Source: Tardiphaga sp.
GTDB taxonomy: Bacteria; Pseudomonadota; Alphaproteobacteria; Rhizobiales; Xanthobacteraceae
Length of the DNA: 7,014 nt
NCBI GenBank assembly: GCA_028290325.1
Contig: JAQGJY010000458.1
Span: forward strand, 1 to 7,014
Reading direction: 5' to 3'
The notes under the pieces were generated by a model. It saw only the letters and a list, made by a program, of their open reading frames with translations, had not been told where the DNA came from and ran no database searches. Both the position numbers and the translations under genes were made by a program. Of the stretch, positions 1 to 5,962 are shown in pieces; the first letter of the stretch is position 1; each line of letters begins with the position of its first letter.

Positions 1-781
1 CGAAAAAGCGGCCCAGCGTATCGACGAGGCCGATCAGCAACGCGGCGACGAACGCGCCGCGGATCGAGCCGATGCCGCCAATCACGATGACGACGAAGGC
101 GAGGATCAACACATTGTCGCCCATGCCGGGTTCGACAGACAGGATCGGGGCGACCATTGCGCCGGCAAATCCGGCCAGCATCGCGCCGACACCGAACACG
201 ATCGTGAATAATAGCCGGATGTTGACTCCCAGGGCCGCGACGATCGGCGCGTGCGTCGCGCCGGCGCGGACCAGCATGCCGAGCTTCGTCTTGTTGACGA
301 TCCAATAGAGCGCGAGGCCAAGTCCGAGCCCGACGCCGATGATGACAAGGCGATAGATCGGATACAACATGCCATCGGCGATTTCGACCACGCCCGATAA
401 AGCGTCGGGGATCGGCACGCTCAATGGTGCCGCGCCCCAGAGGAATTTCACGGCCTGATTGAGGAAGATGATAACGCCGAACGTCGCCAGCACTTGATCG
501 AGGTGATCGCGATCATAGAGATGTCGAAAGATCAGAAGTTCGAGCGCGAGGCCGAAGATCAAGGCCGCCGGCATCGCCAGCGCGAGGCCGGCGACAAAAC
601 TTCCGGTCATCGCGGTAAAGGCGGCGGCGAGATAGGCGCCGACCATATATTGCACGCCGTGGGCGAGGTTGATGAAATCCATCACGCCGAAGACGAGGGT
701 TAGTCCCGCCGCGATCAGAAACAGAATCAGCCCGAATTGCAGGCCGTTGAGGATCTGGACGAGCGCGAGCGTGAGGGTCAT
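1..781 (-). CDS. livH: Branched-chain amino acid-type ABC transporter permease (LivH family), 3' end beyond the window
   Basis: One of the two inner-membrane permease subunits of a HAAT-family ABC importer, which moves substrate handed over by the periplasmic binding protein. Reading down from ATG at 781 gives 260 codons with no stop before the left edge; the family is usually about 290 residues, so roughly 30 are missing. The product is very hydrophobic, with membrane segments near residues 5-33, 43-60, 62-85, 97-112, 142-161, 188-215 and 224-255. Typical LivH stretches are visible: GLTLVFGVMDFINLAHG at 26-42 and VIGGIGSIRGAF at 233-244. It lies 57 bases downstream of the binding-protein gene on the same strand, so the two are probably one operon, with livM, livG and livF expected further left. 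The ribosome site is weak (GGAA about 8 bases before ATG). Family is secure; substrate is not readable from this subunit. Confidence 0.93.
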   Translation of the reverse strand, partial: MTLTLALVQILNGLQFGLILFLIAAGLTLVFGVMDFINLAHGVQYMVGAYLAAAFTAMTGSFVAGLALAMPAALIFGLALELLIFRHLYDRDHLDQVLATFGVIIFLNQAVKFLWGAAPLSVPIPDALSGVVEIADGMLYPIYRLVIIGVGLGLGLALYWIVNKTKLGMLVRAGATHAPIVAALGVNIRLLFTIVFGVGAMLAGFAGAMVAPILSVEPGMGDNVLILAFVVIVIGGIGSIRGAFVAALLIGLVDTLGRFF

Positions 782-804
782 GCGTGCATTCCGCGCTGCG
801 AGGT

Positions 805-832
805 CCCTCGTCCCGCAGGTGCGGGAAGAGGG
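805..832. repeat. REP-like palindrome / hairpin between livK and livH
   Basis: Two 12-base arms (CCCTCGTCCCGC at 805-816 and GCGGGAAGAGGG at 821-832) pair with a single mismatch around the 4-base loop AGGT. As RNA from the minus strand this is a strong stem directly after the livK stop codon, with no run of U behind it, so it does not look like an intrinsic terminator. The CCCTC-CCCGC...GCGGG-GAGGG form resembles palindromes that recur between genes in Bradyrhizobium and Rhodopseudomonas genomes (from memory; only one copy is present here). Confidence 0.75.
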
Positions 833-838
833 CAAAGA

Positions 839-2014
839 TCAATTCGTGGCGACGCAGTCTTTTGCGTAGCGGTCGCCGTAATTCTCGAACACCTTCTTGT
901 CGATCTGGGTTTCGAACTTACCGTCCGCACGCTTCGCGGCCTTGACCAGATAGAAATCCTGGATTGGATAGCCGTTGGTGTTGAACTTGAAATTGCCGCG
1001 CAATGATTTGAAGTCGGCCTTCTTCAATGCCGCCTTCACCGCATCCTTGTTCGCCATGTCACCCTTGACCGATGTCGCGGCGCTGGCGATCAGCATCGCC
1101 GCGTCGTAGGCCTGAAAGGCGTAGGTCCCGGGCACGCTCTTGTAGGCAGCCTCGTAATCAGCCACGAACTTCTTGTTCTGCGGATTGTCCAGGTTCGGCG
1201 CCCAATTCGCGCCGCCGAATAAACCGACGGCGGCATCCTGCTGGGCCGGCAATGTCGATTCATCGACGGTGAACGCCGACAGGAACGGAATGCGATCGGC
1301 CAGGCCGGCCTGCTTGTACTGCTTCACCAGGTTGACGCCCATGCCGCCCGGCATGAACGTGAACACGGCGTCCGGCTTCAGCGACGCGATCTTCGACAGT
1401 TCGGCCTGAAAATCCAGCGTGCCCAGCGGCGTGTAGCTTTCCTCAACGATCTCGCCTTTGTAATCGAGCTTGAAGCCGGCGACGGAGTCCTTGCCCGCCT
1501 GATAGTTCGGCACCAGCAGATAGACTTTCTTGTAGCCGCGATCCTGCGCGACCTTGCCGAGGATCTGGTGAATCTGGTCGTTCTGATAGGACGTCACATA
1601 GAAATACGGATTGCACTCCTTGCCGGCGAAGCTCGACGGCCCGGCATTCGGGCTGATCAGGAACGTCTTGGATTCGACGACCGGCTTGTGGATGGCTTGC
1701 AGGATGTTGGAGAAAATCGGCCCGACGACAAAATCGACCTTATCGCGCTCCAGCAGGCCTTTCACCTTGGTGACGGCGACGTCCGGCTTCAATTCATCAT
1801 CGACGACCACCAGTTCGACATCCTTGCCGCCCATCTTGCCGCCGAGGTCTTTCACCGCGAGGGCGAAACCGTCGCGCGCTTGTTGGCCGAGCACAGCGCC
1901 GGAGCCGGATAGCGTCACGATGACGCCGACCTTGATCTTTTCTTGCGCCAGCGCGGGGCCAGCAGTGAGTGCGCCGATCGCGGCGACGCCAGCCATTTTC
2001 AAAAGACGCTTCAT
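839..2014 (-). CDS. livK: Periplasmic substrate-binding protein of a HAAT-family ABC importer (LivK-like, type 1 fold)
   Basis: Captures a substrate in the periplasm and delivers it to the LivH/LivM permease. The 391-residue product has a clear Sec signal peptide: KR near the start, a hydrophobic core at about 8-20, and an ALA cleavage site giving a mature protein from Gln24. The mature part opens with the family hallmark KIKVGVIVTLSGSGAVLGQQ (27-46), then GFALAV, VVVDDELKPDVA and FVVGPIFSN (96-103), as in Peripla_BP_6 proteins. Full length for the family. Only two cysteines remain after cleavage (C134, C387), which may form a disulfide. The gene is first in the liv operon and diverges from marR. 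A sigma-54-type site lies about 127 bases before its ATG. Despite the leucine/isoleucine/valine name, members in Rhodopseudomonas and relatives often bind aromatic acids; the aromatic CoA-ligase gene nearby makes that plausible here, but the ligand is inferred from context only. Confidence 0.93.
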   Translation of the reverse strand: MKRLLKMAGVAAIGALTAGPALAQEKIKVGVIVTLSGSGAVLGQQARDGFALAVKDLGGKMGGKDVELVVVDDELKPDVAVTKVKGLLERDKVDFVVGPIFSNILQAIHKPVVESKTFLISPNAGPSSFAGKECNPYFYVTSYQNDQIHQILGKVAQDRGYKKVYLLVPNYQAGKDSVAGFKLDYKGEIVEESYTPLGTLDFQAELSKIASLKPDAVFTFMPGGMGVNLVKQYKQAGLADRIPFLSAFTVDESTLPAQQDAAVGLFGGANWAPNLDNPQNKKFVADYEAAYKSVPGTYAFQAYDAAMLIASAATSVKGDMANKDAVKAALKKADFKSLRGNFKFNTNGYPIQDFYLVKAAKRADGKFETQIDKKVFENYGDRYAKDCVATN

Positions 2015-2038
2015 GATCTGATCCCCATCTTGAAAAGG

Positions 2039-2049
2039 CCGCTTCGCGG
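2039..2049 (-). other. Small hairpin followed by TTTT in the livK leader
   Basis: On the minus strand CCGC-GAA-GCGG forms a 4-bp stem followed closely by TTTT (complement of 2033-2036), about 20 bases before the livK start. It has the outline of a tiny terminator or attenuator, but the stem is too short to be convincing; it could equally shape the leader near the ribosome site. Confidence 0.2.
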
Positions 2050-2069
2050 TCCTGTCGTTGTCTCGTGAT

Positions 2070-2083
2070 CCAGACTAGTCCGG
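2070..2083. promoter_or_regulatory. Imperfect 14-base palindrome in the livK/marR spacer (possible operator)
   Basis: CCAGACTAGTCCGG is symmetric at 6 of 7 base pairs around the core ACTAGT, an AT-containing hexamer that stands out in this GC-rich DNA. It lies in the predicted livK leader, about 55 bases before the livK ATG, where a bound repressor could block transcription. The neighbouring MarR protein is the obvious candidate binder, but no second copy is seen before the ligase gene, so the assignment is speculative. Confidence 0.3.
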
Positions 2084-2140
2084 CTCCGGTCGCGCCCGCA
2101 AGCCAAGTGACGGACGCGGCGATAATTATTTGAAGCCTAA

Positions 2141-2156
2141 AGCAACATCCGGGCCA
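2141..2156 (-). promoter_or_regulatory. Candidate sigma-54 (RpoN) promoter for the liv operon
   Basis: Read on the minus strand the site is TGGCCCG-GATG-TTGCT. It matches the consensus TGGCACG-N4-TTGCW at all positions but one, with the essential GG (-24) and GC (-12) doublets separated by exactly 10 bases. Transcription would start near 2130, giving a leader of about 115 bases before the livK ATG. Sigma-54 promoters need an enhancer-binding activator, often NtrC for nitrogen-scavenging transporters; its site was not identified. An alternative sigma-70 reading overlaps it (TTGACT at 2161-2156, 16 bases, TAGGCT at 2139-2134), with a poor -10. Confidence 0.55.
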
Positions 2157-2179
2157 GTCAAGCGTGCGGCATTTTGCCT

Positions 2180-2189
2180 TGCGCGCGCA
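2180..2189. promoter_or_regulatory. Perfect 10-base palindrome upstream of marR (possible operator)
   Basis: TGCGCGCGCA is a perfect inverted repeat 45 bases before the marR start and about 50 bases upstream of the predicted livK transcription start. A second small inverted repeat, GGCA-TTT-TGCC, sits just left of it at 2168-2178. Either could be an operator for the MarR protein in a shared divergent control region, but alternating GC palindromes arise easily in DNA of this composition. Confidence 0.2.
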
Positions 2190-2234
2190 TGCGGTTTGTT
2201 TGAAAGTCGAAGCCATGACGTGGGCGGGCAGACG

Positions 2235-2732
2235 ATGACGATCCTCGATTCCGAAACCAAGGCCGTTGAAACGCCGGACGATCACGGTGACGAATTGCGG
2301 CTGTGGCTGCGGCTACTGACTTGTACGACAATGATCGAGAGCGAGATTCGCAGCCGGTTGCGTGAGCGGTTCGAGGTCACCTTGCCGCGCTTCGACTTAA
2401 TGGCGCAGCTCGACAAGACGCCTGATGGGATGACGCTGTCGGATGTTTCGAAGCGAATGATGGTTTCGAACGGCAACGTCACCGGTCTCGTCGAACGGCT
2501 TGTCGAAAGCGGTCATGTCGACCGACGGACGTCCAGCACCGATCGTCGCGTCCAGGTGATCCGCCTGACGCGACAAGGCCGCGCCGAATTCCGCAAGATG
2601 GCTGCTGAACACGAAAGGTGGATCGCGGAAATTTTTGGCGATCTCGGGAGCAAGGATGTCGCCGATCTGATGAAGCTGCTTGCCAAGACCAAGGCTTCCG
2701 CCAAGAAGGCGGTCACGGCGCGAATGGCTTAA
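2235..2732 (+). CDS. MarR-family winged-helix transcriptional regulator
   Basis: A 165-residue DNA-binding regulator, normally a dimer that represses its targets until a small phenolic ligand or an aromatic acyl-CoA binds. The winged helix-turn-helix is clear: MTLSDVSKRMMVSNGNVTGL (66-85) holds the helix-turn-helix, and RRTSSTDRRVQVIRLTRQG (97-115) is the wing with the family DRR signature (103-105). Flanking helices at about 18-45 and 117-160 would form the dimer interface. ATG at 2235 is preferred: it gives the normal family length and has a purine-rich GGGCGGG upstream. A TTG at 2130 would add 35 residues lacking any family resemblance. It diverges from livK and is followed after 3 bases, in the same frame, by the hydrolase gene. 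MarR proteins beside aromatic CoA ligases (BadR, CouR and FerC types) usually control those genes, several of them by sensing the CoA thioester, so this one probably controls the ligase-ridA unit and perhaps the transporter (inference). Confidence 0.92.
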   Translation: MTILDSETKAVETPDDHGDELRLWLRLLTCTTMIESEIRSRLRERFEVTLPRFDLMAQLDKTPDGMTLSDVSKRMMVSNGNVTGLVERLVESGHVDRRTSSTDRRVQVIRLTRQGRAEFRKMAAEHERWIAEIFGDLGSKDVADLMKLLAKTKASAKKAVTARMA

Positions 2733-2735
2733 GCG

Positions 2736-3557
2736 ATGGGCGCCGTCGACTACGAAGCAGAATACAATAACCGCGCGCGGGTGCCGGAACATCCGACGAT
2801 CATGACTGGATGGGCGCGCGATGCCGCAGCCTATCGTCAGGCGCATCCGCCGCAGGTGCTGCGTTACGGCGAAAGCGCCCGCCACACCATTGATCTGTTT
2901 TCGGGTCGAGGCGCCGGTGACGTGGCGACGGTGATGTTCATTCACGGTGGCTATTGGCAGGCGCTCGATGCCTCCCATTTCAGCCATCTCGCGGCTGGGC
3001 TGAACGCGCATGGCATCGACGTCGCGATTCCGAGTTATGACCTGTGTCCGACGGTGTCCGTTGCTGACATCATCGCGCAGATGCAAGCGGCTTGCCGCGT
3101 GCTTGCGAGCGATGGCCGGCGTGTAGTGGTGAGCGGTCATTCCGCGGGCGGGCATCTCGCGGCCTGCTTGATGGCCACGGATTGGCGCGCGCTCGGTCCG
3201 ACCCCGCCGAATGGTTTCATTCGCGCGGGCTACGCGATCTCGGGTTTGTTCGATCTGAGTCCGCTTATCGCGACATCGATCAATACGGCGCTGAAGCTGA
3301 ATCAAGACTCCGCGCGACATGCAAGTCCGTTGTGGTGGACACCTGCCGTCGGCAGCGTCTTCGACGCCGTTGTCGGCGGCGATGAAAGCAGCGAATATTT
3401 TCGGCAGAGCCGCGCCTTTGTCGAGCAATGGAGCGCAATGGGCGCCTTGACGCAATTTGGCACCGTGCCGGCTGCCAATCATTTCACCGTCCTCGCGCCA
3501 CTGACCGATAGGGAGTCCGCGATGGTCGCGCGGTTGGCGGCGATGGCCAGGCTCTAG
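2736..3557 (+). CDS. Alpha/beta hydrolase, kynurenine formamidase (arylformamidase)-like
   Basis: A 273-residue cytoplasmic serine hydrolase of the alpha/beta fold. The oxyanion-hole motif HGGYW (70-74) and the nucleophile elbow GHSAGGH (134-140, catalytic Ser136) match kynurenine formamidase-like and BD-FAE-type esterases; likely acid Asp216 in VVGGDES and likely base His249 in NHFTVL complete the triad. The N-terminal EYNNRARVPEHP (9-20) also fits that group. Kynurenine formamidase splits N-formylkynurenine into kynurenine and formate in tryptophan breakdown. The neighbouring 2-aminobenzoate-type CoA ligase fits this, because anthranilate is made from kynurenine. Most bacteria use an unrelated metal-dependent KynB, so this would be the alpha/beta-fold alternative; it could also be a general aryl esterase or amidase. 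The start is 3 bases after the marR stop with a poor ribosome site, suggesting translational coupling. Confidence 0.8.
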   Translation: MGAVDYEAEYNNRARVPEHPTIMTGWARDAAAYRQAHPPQVLRYGESARHTIDLFSGRGAGDVATVMFIHGGYWQALDASHFSHLAAGLNAHGIDVAIPSYDLCPTVSVADIIAQMQAACRVLASDGRRVVVSGHSAGGHLAACLMATDWRALGPTPPNGFIRAGYAISGLFDLSPLIATSINTALKLNQDSARHASPLWWTPAVGSVFDAVVGGDESSEYFRQSRAFVEQWSAMGALTQFGTVPAANHFTVLAPLTDRESAMVARLAAMARL

Positions 3558-3669
3558 GCGTTCGCATCACGTAGGGCCGTCACCCGCCGCAGCGACGTGC
3601 TGGGTGGAGAAGCCACGAACCCGCGCATCTTTGATGGGCGTCCGGATCTCGCGCGCGCAAAAGCGGGAA

Positions 3670-3679
3670 GGCAGCTGCC
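3670..3679. promoter_or_regulatory. Perfect 10-base palindrome upstream of the ligase promoter
   Basis: GGCAGCTGCC is a perfect inverted repeat in the 214-base spacer between the hydrolase and the ligase, 32 bases before the predicted -35 box. It could be an accessory regulator site; nothing else supports it. Confidence 0.2.
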
Positions 3680-3691
3680 GGTCATGAGGTC

Positions 3692-3705
3692 GCAAACGCG
3701 CTTGC
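3692..3705. promoter_or_regulatory. Imperfect palindrome overlapping the -35 box: candidate MarR operator
   Basis: GCAAACGCGCTTGC is symmetric at 6 of 7 base pairs (GCAA-N6-TTGC with a CGCG core). It overlaps the predicted -35 element of the ligase promoter (TTGCCT from 3702), the usual place for repression by a MarR dimer. No close copy was found in the livK/marR spacer, although GCATGCGGTTTG at 2187-2198 resembles its reverse complement with one change and one gap. Confidence 0.4.
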
Positions 3706-3729
3706 CTAAAAATGCTTTAAGGTTAAAAT
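3702..3729 (+). promoter_or_regulatory. Sigma-70-like promoter for the CoA ligase-ridA unit
   Basis: TTGCCT (3702-3707) and TAAAAT (3724-3729) are separated by 16 bases and match the -35 and -10 consensus at 4 of 6 and 5 of 6 positions. The box lies in the most AT-rich part of the spacer. Transcription would begin near 3736, giving a leader of about 36 bases with a ribosome site at 3759-3765. Confidence 0.5.
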
Positions 3730-3758
3730 GATCGACGCCGGGCCATTCGTGACACAGC

Positions 3759-3765
3759 GGAGAAG
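3759..3765 (+). promoter_or_regulatory. Ribosome binding site fixing the ligase start
   Basis: GGAGAAG lies 6 bases before ATG 3772 and supports that start over in-frame GTG 3799, which has no comparable site, even though family similarity only becomes obvious from about residue 18. Confidence 0.6.
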
Positions 3766-3771
3766 CGTGCG

Positions 3772-5433
3772 ATGCGAGGTTTTGCCATAGGCGCGGGCGT
3801 GCAGCAGCGCGATGTACACGCGACGGCGCATCTTGATACGTTTGCTCGCGATAACCTGCCGCCGCAAAGTCAGTGGCCACACTTTCAGTTCACGCGGCCT
3901 GAACTGCAATATCCGCCGCGTCTCAATTGCGTCACGCGTTTTCTCGATCGTTGGGTGCAGGAAGGGCGCGGCGACGCACTTTGCGCGATGAGCCTGACGC
4001 AGAGCTTCACCTATCGTGAATTTCAGCAGTTGGTGAATCGAATCGCCAACGTGCTGGTCAACGATCTCGGTCTTGTGACCGGGGGACGTGTGTTGCTGCG
4101 CTCTGCCAACAACCCCATGATGGTCGCGACCTACATGGCGGTGTTGAAGGCCGGCGGTATCGTCGTCGCCACGATGCCATTGCTGCGCGCGAAGGAATTG
4201 GCCTATCCGATTGCAAAGGCGAAAATTACGCTGGCCTTGTGCGACGGGAAGCTGAAGGACGAAATGGAGAAGGCGCGTGCCGTCTCGCCCGACCTCCGCC
4301 ATGTACTCTATTGGGGCAATGATGACGCCGATGGACTTGATGCGCGGATCGCGGCGGCGAGCGACCATTTCGCCGCCGTCGATACGGCGTCCGATGATGT
4401 CTGCCTGATCGCGTTCACCTCCGGCACGACGGGCGATCCAAAAGGCACGATGCACTTCCATCGCGATATGCTCGCGGTCTGCGATGCCTATGCCACCAAC
4501 GTGTTGCGCGCCGATGCATCGGATCGCTTCATCTCGTCGGCGCCCCTGGCATTTACATTCGGCTTTGGCGGCGTGCTGTTTCCGATGCATATCGGCGCTT
4601 CCTTCATCGTGCTGGAAAAGGCCGGCCCGGATGATCTGCCGGTTGCGATCGAGCGCTTCAAAGCAAGCGTGCTCTTCACCGCGCCGACCTCCTATCGGGC
4701 GATGCTCGCCAGATACGGAACGCATGACATGTCATCCTTGCGGAAATGCGTGTCGGCCGGCGAGACGTTGCCGAAGCCGACCTTCGACGCATGGTTGAAG
4801 ATGACCGGACTGAAGTTGATGGATGGCATCGGCGCCACCGAGATGCTCCACATCTTTATCAGCGCGACCGAGGACGAAATCCGTCCCGGCGCGACGGGAA
4901 AGCCCGTGCCGGGTTACGAGGCAAAAATCATCGACGAGAACGGCCAGGACGTCGCCGACGGCGTGATGGGTCGGCTCGCGGTGCGCGGCCCCACCGGATG
5001 CCGCTATCTTGCCGACGAACGCCAGACCAGATTTGTCCAGCACGGCTGGAACATCACCGGCGATACTTATGTGCGCGACAAAGACGGTTACTATTGGTAT
5101 CAGTCACGCTCCGACGACATGATTATTTCCGCCGGCTACAACATCGCCGGGCCGGATGTCGAGGCGGCGCTGCTGACGCATGATGATGTGGTCGAGTGCG
5201 GCGTCGTCGGCGCGCCGGACGATGCGCGCGGCATGATCGTGAAGGCCTATGTCGTGCTTCGGCCGGGCAGGGCCGGGGACGATGCGCTGGTCAGCGGGTT
5301 GCAGGAGCACGTCAAGCGTGAGATCGCGCCGTATAAGTATCCGCGCGCGATTGAATTCGTGCCGCAACTGCCGAAGACGGAAACCGGAAAGCTCAAACGC
5401 TTCACGCTGCGCCAGATGGCCAGCGGCTCATAG
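3772..5433 (+). CDS. Acyl-CoA synthetase of the benzoate/2-aminobenzoate-CoA ligase family
   Basis: A 553-residue cytoplasmic adenylate-forming enzyme that activates an aromatic acid with ATP and CoA. The motifs appear in order: the phosphate-binding loop FTSGTTGDPKG (215-225), PLAFTFGFGGVLFP (258-271), the acyl-site/adenine motif DGIGATEM (351-358), TGD (429-431), the hinge and A8 motif SRSDDMIISAGYNIAGPDVE (445-464) and the C-terminal PKTETGKLKR (534-543) with catalytic Lys540. The N-terminal TAHLDTFARDNLPP and PELQYPPRLNC and the overall length are those of benzoate and 2-aminobenzoate-CoA ligases (AbmG-like, EC 6.2.1.32) rather than fatty-acid ligases. 2-Aminobenzoate is preferred because a kynurenine-formamidase-like gene precedes it and a RidA gene follows; benzoate or a hydroxybenzoate remain possible. 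Residues 1-17 have no family counterpart. RidA follows after 15 bases, probably on the same transcript, with control by the upstream MarR protein. Confidence 0.9.
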   Translation: MRGFAIGAGVQQRDVHATAHLDTFARDNLPPQSQWPHFQFTRPELQYPPRLNCVTRFLDRWVQEGRGDALCAMSLTQSFTYREFQQLVNRIANVLVNDLGLVTGGRVLLRSANNPMMVATYMAVLKAGGIVVATMPLLRAKELAYPIAKAKITLALCDGKLKDEMEKARAVSPDLRHVLYWGNDDADGLDARIAAASDHFAAVDTASDDVCLIAFTSGTTGDPKGTMHFHRDMLAVCDAYATNVLRADASDRFISSAPLAFTFGFGGVLFPMHIGASFIVLEKAGPDDLPVAIERFKASVLFTAPTSYRAMLARYGTHDMSSLRKCVSAGETLPKPTFDAWLKMTGLKLMDGIGATEMLHIFISATEDEIRPGATGKPVPGYEAKIIDENGQDVADGVMGRLAVRGPTGCRYLADERQTRFVQHGWNITGDTYVRDKDGYYWYQSRSDDMIISAGYNIAGPDVEAALLTHDDVVECGVVGAPDDARGMIVKAYVVLRPGRAGDDALVSGLQEHVKREIAPYKYPRAIEFVPQLPKTETGKLKRFTLRQMASGS

Positions 5434-5436
5434 ATC

Positions 5437-5443
5437 AAGGAGA
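5437..5443 (+). promoter_or_regulatory. Ribosome binding site fixing the GTG start of ridA
   Basis: AAGGAGA sits 5 bases before GTG 5449 in the short gap after the ligase stop. This near-perfect site supports the GTG start and hence the Ala-rich N-terminal extension of the RidA protein. Confidence 0.75.
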
Positions 5444-5448
5444 ATCGG

Positions 5449-5898
5449 GTGACACTTACCGAGGGATCGGCCCGCGCGGTCGCGCCAGATGCTGCCGCGA
5501 CGCCGCAAGTGTTACAGCCGTCCGGCTGGCCGATGCCGAGGGGTTACGCCAACGGCATGATGGCCGAAGGCCGCATCGTCGTCACCGGCGGCGTGATCGG
5601 CTGGGACGCGCGGGAAAATCTCGCCGAGGGTTTCGTCGCTCAGGTCCGGCAGACGCTCGCGAACATCGTCGCGATCCTGAAGGAAGGTGGCGCTGGGCCG
5701 GAACATCTGGTGCGGCTGACATGGTACGTCGTCGATATCGAGGAATATCTGGCGAACCTCAAAGCGCTGGGCCCGGCCTATCGCGAAACGCTCGGCGCGC
5801 ATTATCCGGCGATGGCGCTCGTGCAGGTTGTCCGACTGGTCGAGAAGGCGGCGCGCGTCGAGATCGAGGCGACAGCGGTGGTGCCGCGCTCAACCTGA
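5449..5898 (+). CDS. RidA/YjgF/UK114-family enamine-imine deaminase
   Basis: A small (149-residue) cytoplasmic protein of the Rid family, normally a trimer that hydrolyses enamines or imines and releases ammonia. The core starts near residue 24 with PSGWPMPRGYANG, followed by RIVVTGGVIGWD (42-53), the VRQTLANIVAILKEGGAG helix and the C-terminal VRLVEKAARVEIEATAVVP. Arg129, which aligns with the substrate-binding arginine of RidA (Arg105 in the enteric protein), and Glu140 are kept. The usual LP after that arginine and the typical PARS/PART segment are replaced (LV; PAMA), so it is not the housekeeping RidA but a pathway-specific relative. Residues 1-20 are an Ala-rich extension. It follows the CoA ligase by 15 bases. 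Rid proteins near aromatic catabolic genes include 2-aminomuconate deaminases; here a role in removing the amino group from an anthranilate-derived intermediate is plausible (inference). Confidence 0.9.
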   Translation: MTLTEGSARAVAPDAAATPQVLQPSGWPMPRGYANGMMAEGRIVVTGGVIGWDARENLAEGFVAQVRQTLANIVAILKEGGAGPEHLVRLTWYVVDIEEYLANLKALGPAYRETLGAHYPAMALVQVVRLVEKAARVEIEATAVVPRST

Positions 5899-5962
5899 TT
5901 TCGTCTATACTCAAGGTCCAATGCGCCCGGAGGCAAGCCCCGTCAAATTCCTGCCGGGATGA

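Noticed and set aside
2130..2234. TTG 2130 as an earlier marR start adding 35 residues
   Set aside because: The extra residues do not look like a MarR N-terminus, no ribosome site is visible, and the codons would overlap the livK promoter region; ATG 2235 gives normal length.
2397..3482. Minus-strand open frame of 361 codons opposite marR and the hydrolase
   Set aside because: Its product is Arg/His-rich, shows no recognisable domain and is antisense to two genes with clear motifs; a by-product of GC-rich codon use.
3558..3731. Open stretch of 57 codons in frame right after the hydrolase stop, ending at TGA 3729-3731, possible C-terminal extension or small gene
   Set aside because: The hydrolase already ends at the usual family length; no ribosome site stands before the internal GTG or ATG codons, and the stretch overlaps the predicted ligase promoter.
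3706..4725. Minus-strand open frame of 339 codons opposite the CoA ligase
   Set aside because: Antisense to a gene with all adenylation motifs; low-complexity basic product, no domain.
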